Assembly (NCBI GenBank): GCA_031400005.1
Contig: JANNPJ010000575.1
Span: 1-19,101, forward strand
Origin: JANNPJ01 sp031400005
GTDB lineage: Bacteria; Actinomycetota; Actinomycetes; Actinomycetales; Kineosporiaceae
Reading direction: 5' to 3'
DNA: 19,101 nt
Made by a program: the position numbers and the translations under genes. Positions 6,578-14,216 of this stretch are shown here, in pieces (the stretch's first letter is position 1; each line of letters opens with the position of its first letter). Below the pieces are notes generated by a model, which was not told the origin of the DNA, ran no database searches, and saw nothing but the letters and a program-made list of their open reading frames with translations.

Positions 6578-7224
6578 CCCGTCGGCTCGCACCCCTCACC
6601 TTGGACAATCTGTCTGATCTGCCGAAGACCTGTCGGCGCTGCGTCGTCTGGGAACTTGATCCAGTGGCCGCCCGGCAAGCCAAGGAGGTCGGTGATCCAG
6701 GATTCGAGAAGGAAGCCTGGGTTTCCGGAACGTTGCTCGAATGGGGTTCCTGTGGGCGGGTCGCCTACGTTGACGACAACCCAGCCGGGTTCGTGACCTA
6801 CGCGCCGCCAGCCCTGGTCCCGCGATCCCTGGCCTTCCCCACCTCCCCGGTGAGCGCGGACGCCGTCCTGCTAATGACGGCGCGGGTACTTCCGCAGTAC
6901 GCCGGCGGCGGCCTGGCCCGGATGCTGCTCCAGGCGACCGCCAAGGATCTGACCCGTCGTGGCATCCGCGCGATCGAGGCCTTCGGCTTGGCTGCCGGCG
7001 GTGGGATGGGTGACCTCGGCGAACCGACGGCATCCTGCCTGATCCCGGCCGATCTTCTGCTGGCCGTGGGCTTCAAGACGGTCCGTCCGCACCATCGCTT
7101 TCCCCGGATGCGGCTGGAGCTGAAGACGGCGCTCTCCTGGCGCGAGGACGTAGAGCTGGCCCTGGAGCGCATTCTGGGTACGGTCCGAGCCCCCGCGCTG
7201 ACGAGCAGCACTTCTGCCCCTTAA
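6574..7224 (+). CDS. GNAT family N-acetyltransferase (Rv3916c-like)
   Basis: This 216-aa protein has the opening MTRRLAPLTLDNLSDLPKTC and a CRRCVVWELDPV segment, which I associate with the conserved GNAT-like protein encoded between parB and cwlM in actinobacteria (Rv3916c in M. tuberculosis). The acetyl-CoA-binding motif A is visible as VLPQYAGGGLARMLLQATAKDL near the centre. The substrate is unknown. ATG 6574 overlaps the stop of the small membrane protein gene (ATGA), with only AAAGG next to it, so translation is probably coupled. The same frame is open upstream to 6505, but the conserved opening supports 6574. It is convergent with cwlM across a strong hairpin. Confidence 0.8.
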   Translation: MTRRLAPLTLDNLSDLPKTCRRCVVWELDPVAARQAKEVGDPGFEKEAWVSGTLLEWGSCGRVAYVDDNPAGFVTYAPPALVPRSLAFPTSPVSADAVLLMTARVLPQYAGGGLARMLLQATAKDLTRRGIRAIEAFGLAAGGGMGDLGEPTASCLIPADLLLAVGFKTVRPHHRFPRMRLELKTALSWREDVELALERILGTVRAPALTSSTSAP

Positions 7225-7230
7225 CAGCAA

Positions 7231-7293
7231 CCGTGATCATGCACGAACTGACACCTGATCCGTCTAGCCGTGTCAGTTCGTGCATGATCACGG
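7231..7293. repeat. perfect 24-bp inverted repeat (hairpin/terminator or REP-like element)
   Basis: Arms 7231-7254 and 7270-7293 are exact reverse complements over 24 bases, beginning CCGTGATCATGCACG, around a 15-base loop (7255-7269). It starts 6 bp behind the acetyltransferase stop and ends 17 bp before the stop of the convergent cwlM, so it should act as a bidirectional terminator. No T-tract follows. The arm length and base-perfect match, with lower GC than the surroundings, also fit a mobile REP/MITE-like palindrome. A related palindrome, CGTGATCACG, follows at 7306-7315. Confidence 0.9.
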
Positions 7294-7310
7294 CGAGGGT
7301 TTGGGCGTGA

Positions 7311-8480
7311 TCACGAATTCAGAGTGCGGGCGTAGTTCTGGACGTCGCCGAGGTTGAGGGTGCCGGTTTGGGCGTCGTCCTCACCCAGATACAAGCGTTG
7401 GACGGCGAACAGCACGGCCTCCGCCAGCGTCTCCCGGAAGTCGGCGCCGCTCAGCCGCAGCGCGTCGTCCGGGTTGCTCAGGTACCCGAGGCTGACGATC
7501 ACCGCTGGCATCCGGGTGAGCCGGACCAAGTCGTAGGAGCACGGATGGCTGCGGTCATCGAGCAGGTCGGTGCGAGCGGTGATCTCTCGCTGGATCAGCC
7601 CGGCTAACTCCGCTCCGGTGGCCGAATGCTGCCCGACCCGACCGCCGCCCCAGTAGAACGTTGCGACACCGGCGGCCACTGGTGAGGTGTGAGTCTCGGT
7701 CAGCAACGAGATCACCAGGTCAGCGCCGACCGACTCGGCCAGCGCGGCGCGATCGGCGGTCTCCGGGGCCTCCTGCGGCCCGTGAGTGAGGGTCACCGCC
7801 GCCCCCACCCCACGCAGTCGCTCGGCAAGCCGGGCTGCGACGTCATAGGTGACCTCGGCCTCGACCACCCCGAACGGGCTGGGTTCCTGACCGGTTCCCG
7901 GGTCGAGCACCACGGTCTTACCGGTCAGACTGACCCCCGCCATAGCGACCCGCCCCCGGGAGCGCAGCGCCCAGGCGTCACCGCCGGAGACCGAGCGCTT
8001 CAGGGCACCCAAGGCCTGGAAGGTCGGCGGTCCGCAGACACCGTCGGCCGGTAGGCCCAGCCCACGCTGGAGTTCCCGCAGCGACGCCTCGGTGGCAGGA
8101 CCAAAGATGCCGTCTACCGGGCCGGCATGCACCCCAAGCACGACCATCCGTTCCTGCAGCGCGGACACGTCATCGCCACGCATCCAGTGACCGGCCGTGA
8201 GCAGCAGGATTCGATCGCCGAAGTGCCAGCGGGCGCCGTCCAACTGGAGTGCGGTCTGGCGGCCGACGATCCCGTCCGCCACCAGGCCGCGGTCCTGCTG
8301 GAAGGCCCGAACCGCTTGATCCAAGGCATGGTCGAAGAGACTGGGATCCGGTGCGGGCAGCGGCAGTTCCGGGTCCAGCGCCGCCGCTCGCACCAATAAC
8401 GCCCGCAATGTGCTCACAACCGGACCGCAGTCCCCGAGGCGGAGTGGTCGGTCGGCGGCCGTCAACGTGCTGGTCGTCAT
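7311..8480 (-). CDS. cwlM: CwlM-type peptidoglycan regulator (amidase-fold, two PG-binding domains)
   Basis: In mycobacteria CwlM is an essential amidase-like protein phosphorylated by PknB. It stimulates MurA and interacts with MurJ, so it controls precursor synthesis. This 389-aa copy has no signal peptide and starts with LRLGDCGPVV. It has two peptidoglycan-binding domain repeats (AFQQDRGLVADGIVG and LQRGLGLPADGVCG), then an amidase_3 fold. Zinc-ligand positions look lost: the usual DPGH is DPGT (193-196) and the usual S-I-H-A segment reads ISLLTETH. This supports a cytoplasmic regulator rather than a hydrolase. The C-terminal tail carries Thr residues (TGTLN, ARTLNS) that could be kinase targets. 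ATG 8480 is preferred, with a weak GAAGAG. GTG 8519, 15 nt behind the trxA stop, is an alternative. It is the last gene of the minus-strand block. Confidence 0.88.
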   Translation of the reverse strand: MTTSTLTAADRPLRLGDCGPVVSTLRALLVRAAALDPELPLPAPDPSLFDHALDQAVRAFQQDRGLVADGIVGRQTALQLDGARWHFGDRILLLTAGHWMRGDDVSALQERMVVLGVHAGPVDGIFGPATEASLRELQRGLGLPADGVCGPPTFQALGALKRSVSGGDAWALRSRGRVAMAGVSLTGKTVVLDPGTGQEPSPFGVVEAEVTYDVAARLAERLRGVGAAVTLTHGPQEAPETADRAALAESVGADLVISLLTETHTSPVAAGVATFYWGGGRVGQHSATGAELAGLIQREITARTDLLDDRSHPCSYDLVRLTRMPAVIVSLGYLSNPDDALRLSGADFRETLAEAVLFAVQRLYLGEDDAQTGTLNLGDVQNYARTLNS

Positions 8481-8534
8481 CGTCTCTTCACTGTTCGTCG
8501 GTTCGCGCTGGGCAGTCACCGCCCCGGATCCGGA

Positions 8535-8867
8535 TCAGGCTAGCCAGTTTTTGAGTTCTCGCAGCAGGATGGGCTTCGGCTTGGCACCGACGATGGACTT
8601 CACCAGTTCGCCACCGGAATAAACATTCAGCGTCGGAATCGAGGTCACACCGTACGAGGACGCCACCTTCGGGTTTTCATCGATGTTGATCTTTACGACG
8701 GTCAGCTCCTGGTGTTCGGCGCCGATCTCCGCCAACACCGGGGCGACCTGAAGGCACGGGCCGCACCACGGTGCCCAGAAGTCGACAAGCACCGGCTTGT
8801 CGGACTTGAGTACCTCGGCATCGAACGTTGCGTCGGTGACGGCCTTGGTCGACTGGGTGTCAGCCAT
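8535..8867 (-). CDS. trxA: thioredoxin
   Basis: This cytoplasmic thiol-disulfide reductant is reduced by the TrxB encoded just upstream. The 110-aa product has the canonical active site WCGPC (W34, C35, C38) inside VDFWAPWCGPC, and the cis-Pro segment SIPTLNVYSGGE. Length and motifs are standard (trxC, Rv3914, is the mycobacterial counterpart). ATG 8867 follows AAGGAG by 7 nt. The gap to trxB (8868-8976, 109 bp) shows no clear terminator or promoter, so it is probably co-transcribed with trxB from the ECF-type promoter at 10041-10067. cwlM follows. Confidence 0.97.
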   Translation of the reverse strand: MADTQSTKAVTDATFDAEVLKSDKPVLVDFWAPWCGPCLQVAPVLAEIGAEHQELTVVKINIDENPKVASSYGVTSIPTLNVYSGGELVKSIVGAKPKPILLRELKNWLA

Positions 8868-8976
8868 GGGTTCTCCTTAATTCAGTCGAAAAATCAGGAA
8901 CAGAGGGATCTTTCGCCACCCGGGCAAGGGCGGCTGAACGGCCGGAAATGCTGGCCGGACGGAAGAGAATGACCGA

Positions 8977-9999
8977 CTAGTGCACTACCTGGTTCCAGTG
9001 TGCGACGGCCTCGGTGCGGCCTTTGGCCGCCGCTGCGAGTGCACCCTCGCCAATCCCTGAGGCGACGTCCTGCACCGCAGCGAGGTAACGCTCGGTGTCG
9101 AGGGCCGCCACGGTACCGGAGGCGGCCGCGGTAATCGCCTGCATGTATTCGTGATCGATGACATCACCACAGGCGAACACTCCGGGAATGTTCGTCTGCG
9201 AGGTCCGGCCCTGGGTCAGGATGTAGCCGGCGTCATCGAGTTCTACCTGGCCCTTGACCAGTTCGATCCGCGGGTCGTGACCAATGGCCACGAACAGGCC
9301 GGTGACCTCCAGGTCTCGCTCTTCGCCCGTGACCGTGTCCTGCAGCCGTACTCCGGACAGCTTGGTCTCGCCGTGGATGGCGACGACCGCACTGTTCCAG
9401 GCAAATTTGATCTTCGGGTTGGCGAGGGCCCGCTCCTGCATAATTTTGGACGCGCGGAGCGAGTCGCGGCGATGGACGATCGTCACGCTGTCGGCAAACT
9501 TGGTGAGGAAGGTTGCCTCCTCCAACGCGGAATCGCCACCACCGACGACGGCGATGTCCTGATTCTTGAAGAAGAAGCCGTCACAGGTAGCACACCAGCT
9601 GACGCCGTGACCGGACAGCTCCTTCTCCCGCGGCACTCCGAGCTCGCGGTAGGCCGAACCAGTGGCCAGGATCACGGCCTTGGCCCGGTACACCGTTCCG
9701 TCGTGCACCAGAACCTCTTTGATGTCACCACCCAACCGCACTTCGGTGACGTCCTCCGGAAGCAGTTCAGCCCCGAATCGCTCCGCCTGGGCGCGGAACT
9801 TGTCCATCAGCTCCGGCCCCATGATGCCCTCGGGGAATCCCGGGAAGTTCTCCACGTCGGTGGTGTTCATCAGCGCACCGCCGGAGGTCACTGAGCCCTC
9901 GAACACCAGAGGCTTGAGGTTGGCACGAGCGGCATAAAGCGCCGCGGTGTACCCGGCAGGCCCCGAACCAATGATGATCACGTCTCGGACGTCGCTCAC
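8977..9999 (-). CDS. trxB: thioredoxin reductase (NADPH)
   Basis: This FAD enzyme transfers electrons from NADPH to thioredoxin. Numbered from GTG 9999 (340 aa) it has the FAD-binding GSGPAG at 11-16, the redox pair CATC (C136, C139), the NADPH-binding GGGDSALEEA and the C-terminal FAD motif GVFACGDV. GTG 9999 has GGAG 9 nt upstream and puts the first beta strand (VIIIG) at the very start, as in the family. The frame is open further upstream to 10104, but that part covers the promoter and is not family-like. A C-terminal extension of about 25 Ala-rich residues follows the usual end. It lies between the anti-sigma gene and trxA. Confidence 0.96.
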   Translation of the reverse strand: MSDVRDVIIIGSGPAGYTAALYAARANLKPLVFEGSVTSGGALMNTTDVENFPGFPEGIMGPELMDKFRAQAERFGAELLPEDVTEVRLGGDIKEVLVHDGTVYRAKAVILATGSAYRELGVPREKELSGHGVSWCATCDGFFFKNQDIAVVGGGDSALEEATFLTKFADSVTIVHRRDSLRASKIMQERALANPKIKFAWNSAVVAIHGETKLSGVRLQDTVTGEERDLEVTGLFVAIGHDPRIELVKGQVELDDAGYILTQGRTSQTNIPGVFACGDVIDHEYMQAITAAASGTVAALDTERYLAAVQDVASGIGEGALAAAAKGRTEAVAHWNQVVH

Positions 10000-10040
10000 G
10001 TCGTTTTTCTCCACTCCACGGCTGATGTTGCAGGTGGTAG

Positions 10041-10067
10041 AACCGATCGGCGGGTCGGGGTGTTCCC
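10041..10067 (-). promoter_or_regulatory. ECF-sigma-type promoter of trxB-trxA
   Basis: On the minus strand GGGAAC (10067-10062) is followed by exactly 18 bases and GTT (10043-10041). This is the GGAAY-N18/19-GTT pattern known for SigR/SigH-class promoters, which drive trxBA in Streptomyces and mycobacteria under thiol stress. It lies in the 152-bp gap between the anti-sigma gene and trxB. It would start transcription roughly 30-35 nt before the trxB GTG, leaving room for its GGAG. Which sigma factor uses it (SigM next door, or a SigR/SigH encoded elsewhere) cannot be told. The -10 GTT rather than CGTC favours the SigR/SigH class. Confidence 0.65.
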
Positions 10068-10151
10068 GGGCAATGCCGCAACCCGGACCAGTGTCCCAGC
10101 TCATGCCCGAGTCGGAGACCGGGTTGCTGAGGATCTGACGAGGTTCGCAGG

Positions 10152-11315
10152 TCAGGGTTTCACGTTGGTGATGACGTCGATCGCGCCGTCACTGTCTGCC
10201 CGGCAATCCCGGCCCACCACCCACACGTCATATCCGCCGCCGTCCGCCGGCAGCACGATGATCGCTGCCTCCCGGCCGGCATATCGGGCCAGGTCGACGG
10301 CCACCGGTTGGGTCTGGCCGGCACCGATCGCGGCCAGGCAGTCCCGCAACGCCTCCGGGGAGCGCAACAGTTGTCCCTGCACGGTCGGGCCCGCCGGCCC
10401 CGAGGCAAAGGCGGATGGCCCGCTGGCGGGTGGTACGGCGGCTTTGGGCGCTGTCGTCGCGGAGTCTGCGGCGGACAAGTCGCTACCGCTTTCTGCCGCA
10501 GCCCTGGCCTGATCCGGCTGGGCCAGCAACTTCTGCGAGGAAGCGATCAGGGTCTTGACCTGTGTTGGTAGGGCTTTCTTGGCGTAATCGGTTTTCGTGG
10601 ACTGAACCGGAGTGACAATCCGGGTGTTTGCCGCTGCGACTCCCGAAGCCTCCGAGTCGGCGGCGCTTCCAGCGCCGTCGCCGTTACCGAACACCTGCAC
10701 GGCGACCACACCTGCCCCGGCCACCACCAGCACCCCGGCGGCGATCCGGAGCATCGGCGTCAACTTCGCCAAACGCGATGGACGATCCGCCTTCTGCTCC
10801 TCGATGGCCTGCCGTCGGGCGCTTTGCGTCGGCGCGGACATCCGGTTCAGCCGACTGGTCTTCGGCCCGCTGGTCGGCATCGACCCGGTCAGACCGGCGG
10901 ACGGCACGATCCGGCCGGTCGCGGATCCGGCCGAGTTTCCCGAACGCACGATCCGACGTCCTTGATCAGCGCGGTCGGCGCGCCCGGAGTCGGAACCGAG
11001 CGACAGCCGGCCCAGAACTCGTGTCTCCGGCCCATCTCCAGCGGCGTTCTGGTCCTCCCGCCGCGCGGTCTGCACCGCCCGCTCCAGCCTGGCCAGCACC
11101 TCCTGGGGCATCTGCTCAGGTTCGATCTGGAGCAGCATCGCCCGGATGCTCTCGGCATCGGCAAGCAGCGCAGCGCACCGGGAACAGCCGATGACGTGAT
11201 TCTGCACATGGCCGGCGAGGTCTTCCGGCAAAACCTCGGCGGCGAGATCAGCGAGCAGGTCGTTGTTGGGATGCTCGCTCGGTACCGGGACCTCGTACGG
11301 TCCTGACACGTTCAC
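10152..11315 (-). CDS. membrane-anchored zinc anti-sigma factor of SigM (Rv3912-like)
   Basis: It is expected to hold SigM inactive at the membrane. The 387-aa product has an N-terminal zinc-binding anti-sigma domain with the HxxxCxxC signature (H40, C44, C47). A variable linker follows, then one membrane helix at about 188-208 (MLRIAAGVLVVAGAGVVAVQ). The extracytoplasmic region is about 175 residues, starts Ala/Ser/Thr-rich and ends in a small compact domain (ALRDCLAAIGAGQ...). Start GTG 11315 overlaps the sigM stop as GTGA and has GGAG 7 nt upstream. GTG 11318 and 11309 are alternatives. The same frame is open into sigM to 11843, but that part is a shadow. Tight coupling to sigM fits the usual 1:1 sigma/anti-sigma expression. 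Confidence 0.88.
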   Translation of the reverse strand: MNVSGPYEVPVPSEHPNNDLLADLAAEVLPEDLAGHVQNHVIGCSRCAALLADAESIRAMLLQIEPEQMPQEVLARLERAVQTARREDQNAAGDGPETRVLGRLSLGSDSGRADRADQGRRIVRSGNSAGSATGRIVPSAGLTGSMPTSGPKTSRLNRMSAPTQSARRQAIEEQKADRPSRLAKLTPMLRIAAGVLVVAGAGVVAVQVFGNGDGAGSAADSEASGVAAANTRIVTPVQSTKTDYAKKALPTQVKTLIASSQKLLAQPDQARAAAESGSDLSAADSATTAPKAAVPPASGPSAFASGPAGPTVQGQLLRSPEALRDCLAAIGAGQTQPVAVDLARYAGREAAIIVLPADGGGYDVWVVGRDCRADSDGAIDVITNVKP

Positions 11316-11947
11316 CACCCCTCTCCGCTGCCTGGCCGTCGCGCTGACGGCTCGCCAGCTTGGACGCGCTCGGCAGCAGTCCGGTTCCCACCATCCCCAG
11401 GTCGAGTGGCGGCAACGTCCCGGAGCATGACGGCCATTGCGGTCCGGGCTCGCGAGCAGCGCGATTTCACGGTTCCCTCGGGCACTTCGAGGATATGCGC
11501 AGCTTCGGCGATCGACATGTCCTCCAAGTCGACCAGAATGAGCGCGACCCGTTGCGGCTCGGGAAGTCTGGCCAGCGCGGCACGGATGTCGAGCCGGGCC
11601 ACCGTCGCGGCGTGGTCGTCGCGGCGGGCCTGTGGTTCGTGCCCGTCCAGCGGCACCGCCGGCCGGGCTTGGCGCCGCCGGATCCGATCCAGCGAGGCAT
11701 TGATCACTATTCGATGCAGCCACGTGGTCACGGCGGCATCGCCGCGGTATCCGGCCGCTCCGCGCAGAGCTGAGATCAGGGCGTCCTGCAGGGCATCTGC
11801 GGCGTCCTCCGGGTCTCCGGTGGTGCGCAGTGCCACCGCCCACAGCCGGTCACGATGGCGTCGCACGAGCCTGGCGAACGCATCCGGATTACCGGCGAGA
11901 TGGTCGGCGAGAAGGCGCCGGTCGTCCGGCTCGCCGTCATCGTTCAC
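11312..11947 (-). CDS. sigM: ECF RNA polymerase sigma factor SigM
   Basis: This is a group 4 (extracytoplasmic function) sigma factor, probably for envelope or redox stress. The 211-aa product has region 2 at about 20-95 (DAFARLVRRHRDRLWAVA, then DALQDALISALR and TWLHRIVINASLDRIRRR). Region 4 reads LPEPQRVALILVDLEDMS followed by the recognition helix in EVPEGTVKSRCSRAR. An Arg/Gly/Glu-rich tail of about 30 residues ends it. GTG 11947 overlaps the stop of the pseudokinase gene as GTGA. The frame is open to 12013, but the conserved start and the overlap support 11947. Position between the murJ/pseudokinase pair and a zinc anti-sigma gene is as in Rv3911. Confidence 0.93.
   Translation of the reverse strand: MNDDGEPDDRRLLADHLAGNPDAFARLVRRHRDRLWAVALRTTGDPEDAADALQDALISALRGAAGYRGDAAVTTWLHRIVINASLDRIRRRQARPAVPLDGHEPQARRDDHAATVARLDIRAALARLPEPQRVALILVDLEDMSIAEAAHILEVPEGTVKSRCSRARTAMAVMLRDVAATRPGDGGNRTAAERVQAGEPSARRPGSGEGW
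11363..11389 (-). promoter_or_regulatory. possible internal ECF promoter before the anti-sigma gene
   Basis: Inside the 3' end of sigM, the minus strand reads GGGAAC (11389-11384), 17 bases, then CGTC (11366-11363). GGAAC-N16/18-CGTC is the pattern reported for SigM/SigE-class promoters. It lies about 50 nt upstream of the anti-sigma start, where extra expression would give negative feedback. The region is coding and GC-rich, so a chance match is quite possible. Confidence 0.3.
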
Positions 11948-14106
11948 TTCAGCCGCACCTCGGAGACCTCGAGCTGGTAGCTGCCGTCGAGCGAGGGCAG
12001 CCTGGTGAACCACAGGATGACGTACTTCGCTGGCTTCGGGTCCTTGACGTTCACGGTGGCCCGCCCGTTTTCTACAAGAGCTCGGCCAATCAGGGTGGAC
12101 GTCGCCAGGTCCGGGCTGCTGCCGGTACGTACTTCGACCACGCCACCGGCGCCGCCGACCTCGACCGTCGCAGAGGACACCGGCGCCGACCGCTTCACCT
12201 TCAGGGCGAGGCCGACACCCTTCTTCAGGCCGCTGAACGTCGTGCTGCGATAGATCTGCGAGCTCCAGGCGGTGGACTTGTCACCGTCGACCGCCAGCGG
12301 GCTCGATGCGGTGTCCTCGTCGCCGTCCCCCTGCGGGTCGATGGCCCGGATCGCGGCGATGGTGACCGGCACAGACGCGACTGTCGTGGTCTCGGTCGGC
12401 GTCGGGTCGGTCGGCGCGGCACTCGGCTCAGCGGTGGGTGCCGCGTCGGTCGGGGCAATCGCACTGGCCTCACCGGTTGGCAGCGAGGTGCTGATCCCGC
12501 TCGGCTGGCGGCTGCTTCCGGTATCGCTGGAGCCGAGGTCGCGCAGCGAGAAGGCGGCCACCAGGAGGACCAGGGCAAGGACCACGGTGATGCTGAAGAT
12601 CACCAGTCGGGACTGCTCGCGGGGGGGTGTCTCGGCCGGGATAACGATCGGGAAGGGGCTGTTCGCGTCCGTTCCGGACGCCGGGCTCGAGGGCTTCGAC
12701 CAGCCCGGACTCCATGGCAGGAACGGCTCCTCGGCCGATTTGTTGCCGTTCGCGGTCGGAGCGGTGTTCGACCGGCCCGCCGTTGTCGGCGGGCTCGCCG
12801 GTTTGGCTGCCGGGGTGGCCCTGATCGTCGAACCGGACTTGGCGATCGGAGCCGTGGTTCGCTTGTCAGGCGTGGTTTTTTCGGTGCTGGCCGGAGCGCT
12901 GTCCGGCTTGGGCGGCGGCGAGGAGAACAGCGAATCCATCCGCCGAGGACGACCAACGTCCGGTTCTTTCGGGATCGGCAACGAACCGGTGAGTGCAACG
13001 CTGGACGGGAACATCGTCGCCGACCGCCGTGGCTGCTTGCTCGGTCGCGGATCGGCGGAACCGGCGGCCGGCTCGCCGGCACGGGCTGCCGTGCCCCTGG
13101 CCGCGTCCTGACCCGTGTTCTTGCCAGCATCCGCGGCAGGGTCTTTGGCTGGGCTCTTGCTCGTGCCGCTGGCCGGGCCGTTGCCAGTGCCCTTGCCAGC
13201 CGGACCAGCCGGTCTGATGGGGGTCGGCGTGGCACCCGGGACCCGCTTGGCCACCGGTCGGCTACGGATTTTCAACGGGGAGTTGGCGGGGAGCGGGGCG
13301 GTCGGAGCATCCGAAGGGATTCGCCGGGGAGCCGCCCGCAGCGGTGCCTCCTGAGCCGTCGGCCAGGGCGCGAGTTCTCTCGCCAGCTCGGCCGGGGAGC
13401 GAGGACCGTCATCGGATCCGCCCAGCGTGACGACGCAAAGCGTGTCCAGGTCGTTCGGGATCCCGCGGACCAGATCGGCCGGTGGGACCGGGACACCGCC
13501 CTCACCACGTGGCGCGGGCGGAAATCCAGCGTTCCCCAGTGGCCAGCGCCCGGTGAGCCCGCTGTAGAGCAGCCCGACCAGGGCAGTTGCGTCGGTCCGG
13601 TTCGCGGTCGCGGCATGCGCCGGCTCCAGACCGCTGGCGGCGGCGTCCACCGCCGTCCCAGCGATCTTCACCGAGCCATCTCGGCAGACGATCACCGATC
13701 GGGGGGTCAGGCAGAGGTGATGCAGTCCGCGCGCGGCTGCTGTCTCCAGCCCCTGAGCCACCTCACCGACGATCCGCCGGACCACCGGCGGCGCCAGCGG
13801 AGAGCGCTCCACCAGGGCGGCCAGGGTGTCACCCTCCACGTCCTCGTTGACGACAAACCCGATTTCACCGTCATTGCCGACGTCGAGCACCCGAACGAGT
13901 CGGTCGTCATCGATCAGCGCCACCCGACGGGCGGCGTCCGCGACATCGGCAGCGAAAGGATGACCTGGACGCATCACCCGAACCGAGACTCGGCGATCGA
14001 GAGTGGAGTCGACGGCACGCCACAGCGCTCCGTCCGTGTTGCTCTGAAGCCGTTCTTCGAGCCGGTAGCGGCCCGCTAGGACGGTGCCTCGGAATGCAGT
14101 GCTCAA
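11944..14106 (-). CDS. membrane pseudokinase with extracellular discoidin-like domain (MviN C-terminal homologue)
   Basis: The 720-aa product has a protein-kinase fold at about 1-260 that has lost catalysis. The VAIK lysine is replaced (VSVRVM), HRDLKPSN reads HHLCLTPRS, and DFG reads IAGTAV. A Pro/Ala/Lys/Thr-rich disordered stretch of about 240 residues follows, then one membrane helix near 503-523 (IFSITVVLALVLLVAAFSL). The extracellular part has a Thr/Pro-rich stem and a galactose-binding/F5-8-type beta-sandwich at about 575-720 (LAVDGDKSTAWSSQ...). In M. tuberculosis these domains are fused to the C terminus of MurJ (Rv3910), where the phosphorylated pseudokinase recruits FhaA. Here they form a separate gene just behind murJ. 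Start TTG 14106 gives the sequence MSTAFRGTVLAGRYRLEE; GGAGGG lies about 10 nt upstream. Its end overlaps sigM by GTGA. Confidence 0.85.
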   Translation of the reverse strand: MSTAFRGTVLAGRYRLEERLQSNTDGALWRAVDSTLDRRVSVRVMRPGHPFAADVADAARRVALIDDDRLVRVLDVGNDGEIGFVVNEDVEGDTLAALVERSPLAPPVVRRIVGEVAQGLETAAARGLHHLCLTPRSVIVCRDGSVKIAGTAVDAAASGLEPAHAATANRTDATALVGLLYSGLTGRWPLGNAGFPPAPRGEGGVPVPPADLVRGIPNDLDTLCVVTLGGSDDGPRSPAELARELAPWPTAQEAPLRAAPRRIPSDAPTAPLPANSPLKIRSRPVAKRVPGATPTPIRPAGPAGKGTGNGPASGTSKSPAKDPAADAGKNTGQDAARGTAARAGEPAAGSADPRPSKQPRRSATMFPSSVALTGSLPIPKEPDVGRPRRMDSLFSSPPPKPDSAPASTEKTTPDKRTTAPIAKSGSTIRATPAAKPASPPTTAGRSNTAPTANGNKSAEEPFLPWSPGWSKPSSPASGTDANSPFPIVIPAETPPREQSRLVIFSITVVLALVLLVAAFSLRDLGSSDTGSSRQPSGISTSLPTGEASAIAPTDAAPTAEPSAAPTDPTPTETTTVASVPVTIAAIRAIDPQGDGDEDTASSPLAVDGDKSTAWSSQIYRSTTFSGLKKGVGLALKVKRSAPVSSATVEVGGAGGVVEVRTGSSPDLATSTLIGRALVENGRATVNVKDPKPAKYVILWFTRLPSLDGSYQLEVSEVRLK

Positions 14107-14216
14107 GGTCGCTCTGCCCTCCCTGAGGCCGTTCGTGGGGACATTCGGATAGATCCTTACCTATGCTAGATGGCTGCAGCGTCCGGAACGAGAGCAGTTC
14201 TCCACCGCCGTCCGCT
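14107..14216 (-). promoter_or_regulatory. murJ-pseudokinase intergenic gap
   Basis: This 110-bp gap contains the GGGAGGG ribosome-binding region of the pseudokinase gene and a TAGCAT (minus strand, 14168-14163) that fits a -10 hexamer TANNNT. No good -35 is visible at 16-18 bp. A weak GAAC/GTTC hairpin sits near 14188-14202. A secondary promoter for pseudokinase-sigM is possible but not established. Confidence 0.2.

Noticed and set aside
8868..8976. Hairpin or terminator between trxB and trxA
   Set aside because: Only a five-pair CGGCC/GGCCG stem is visible, too weak to call.
10000..10104. Upstream start of trxB at 10104
   Set aside because: The extra 35 residues are not family-like, and the segment contains the ECF promoter and ribosome-binding region.
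11830..14079. 749-codon plus-strand open frame
   Set aside because: It is Arg/Gly-rich with no recognisable domain and lies opposite the well-supported sigM and pseudokinase genes. Long open frames on the opposite strand are normal in GC-rich DNA.
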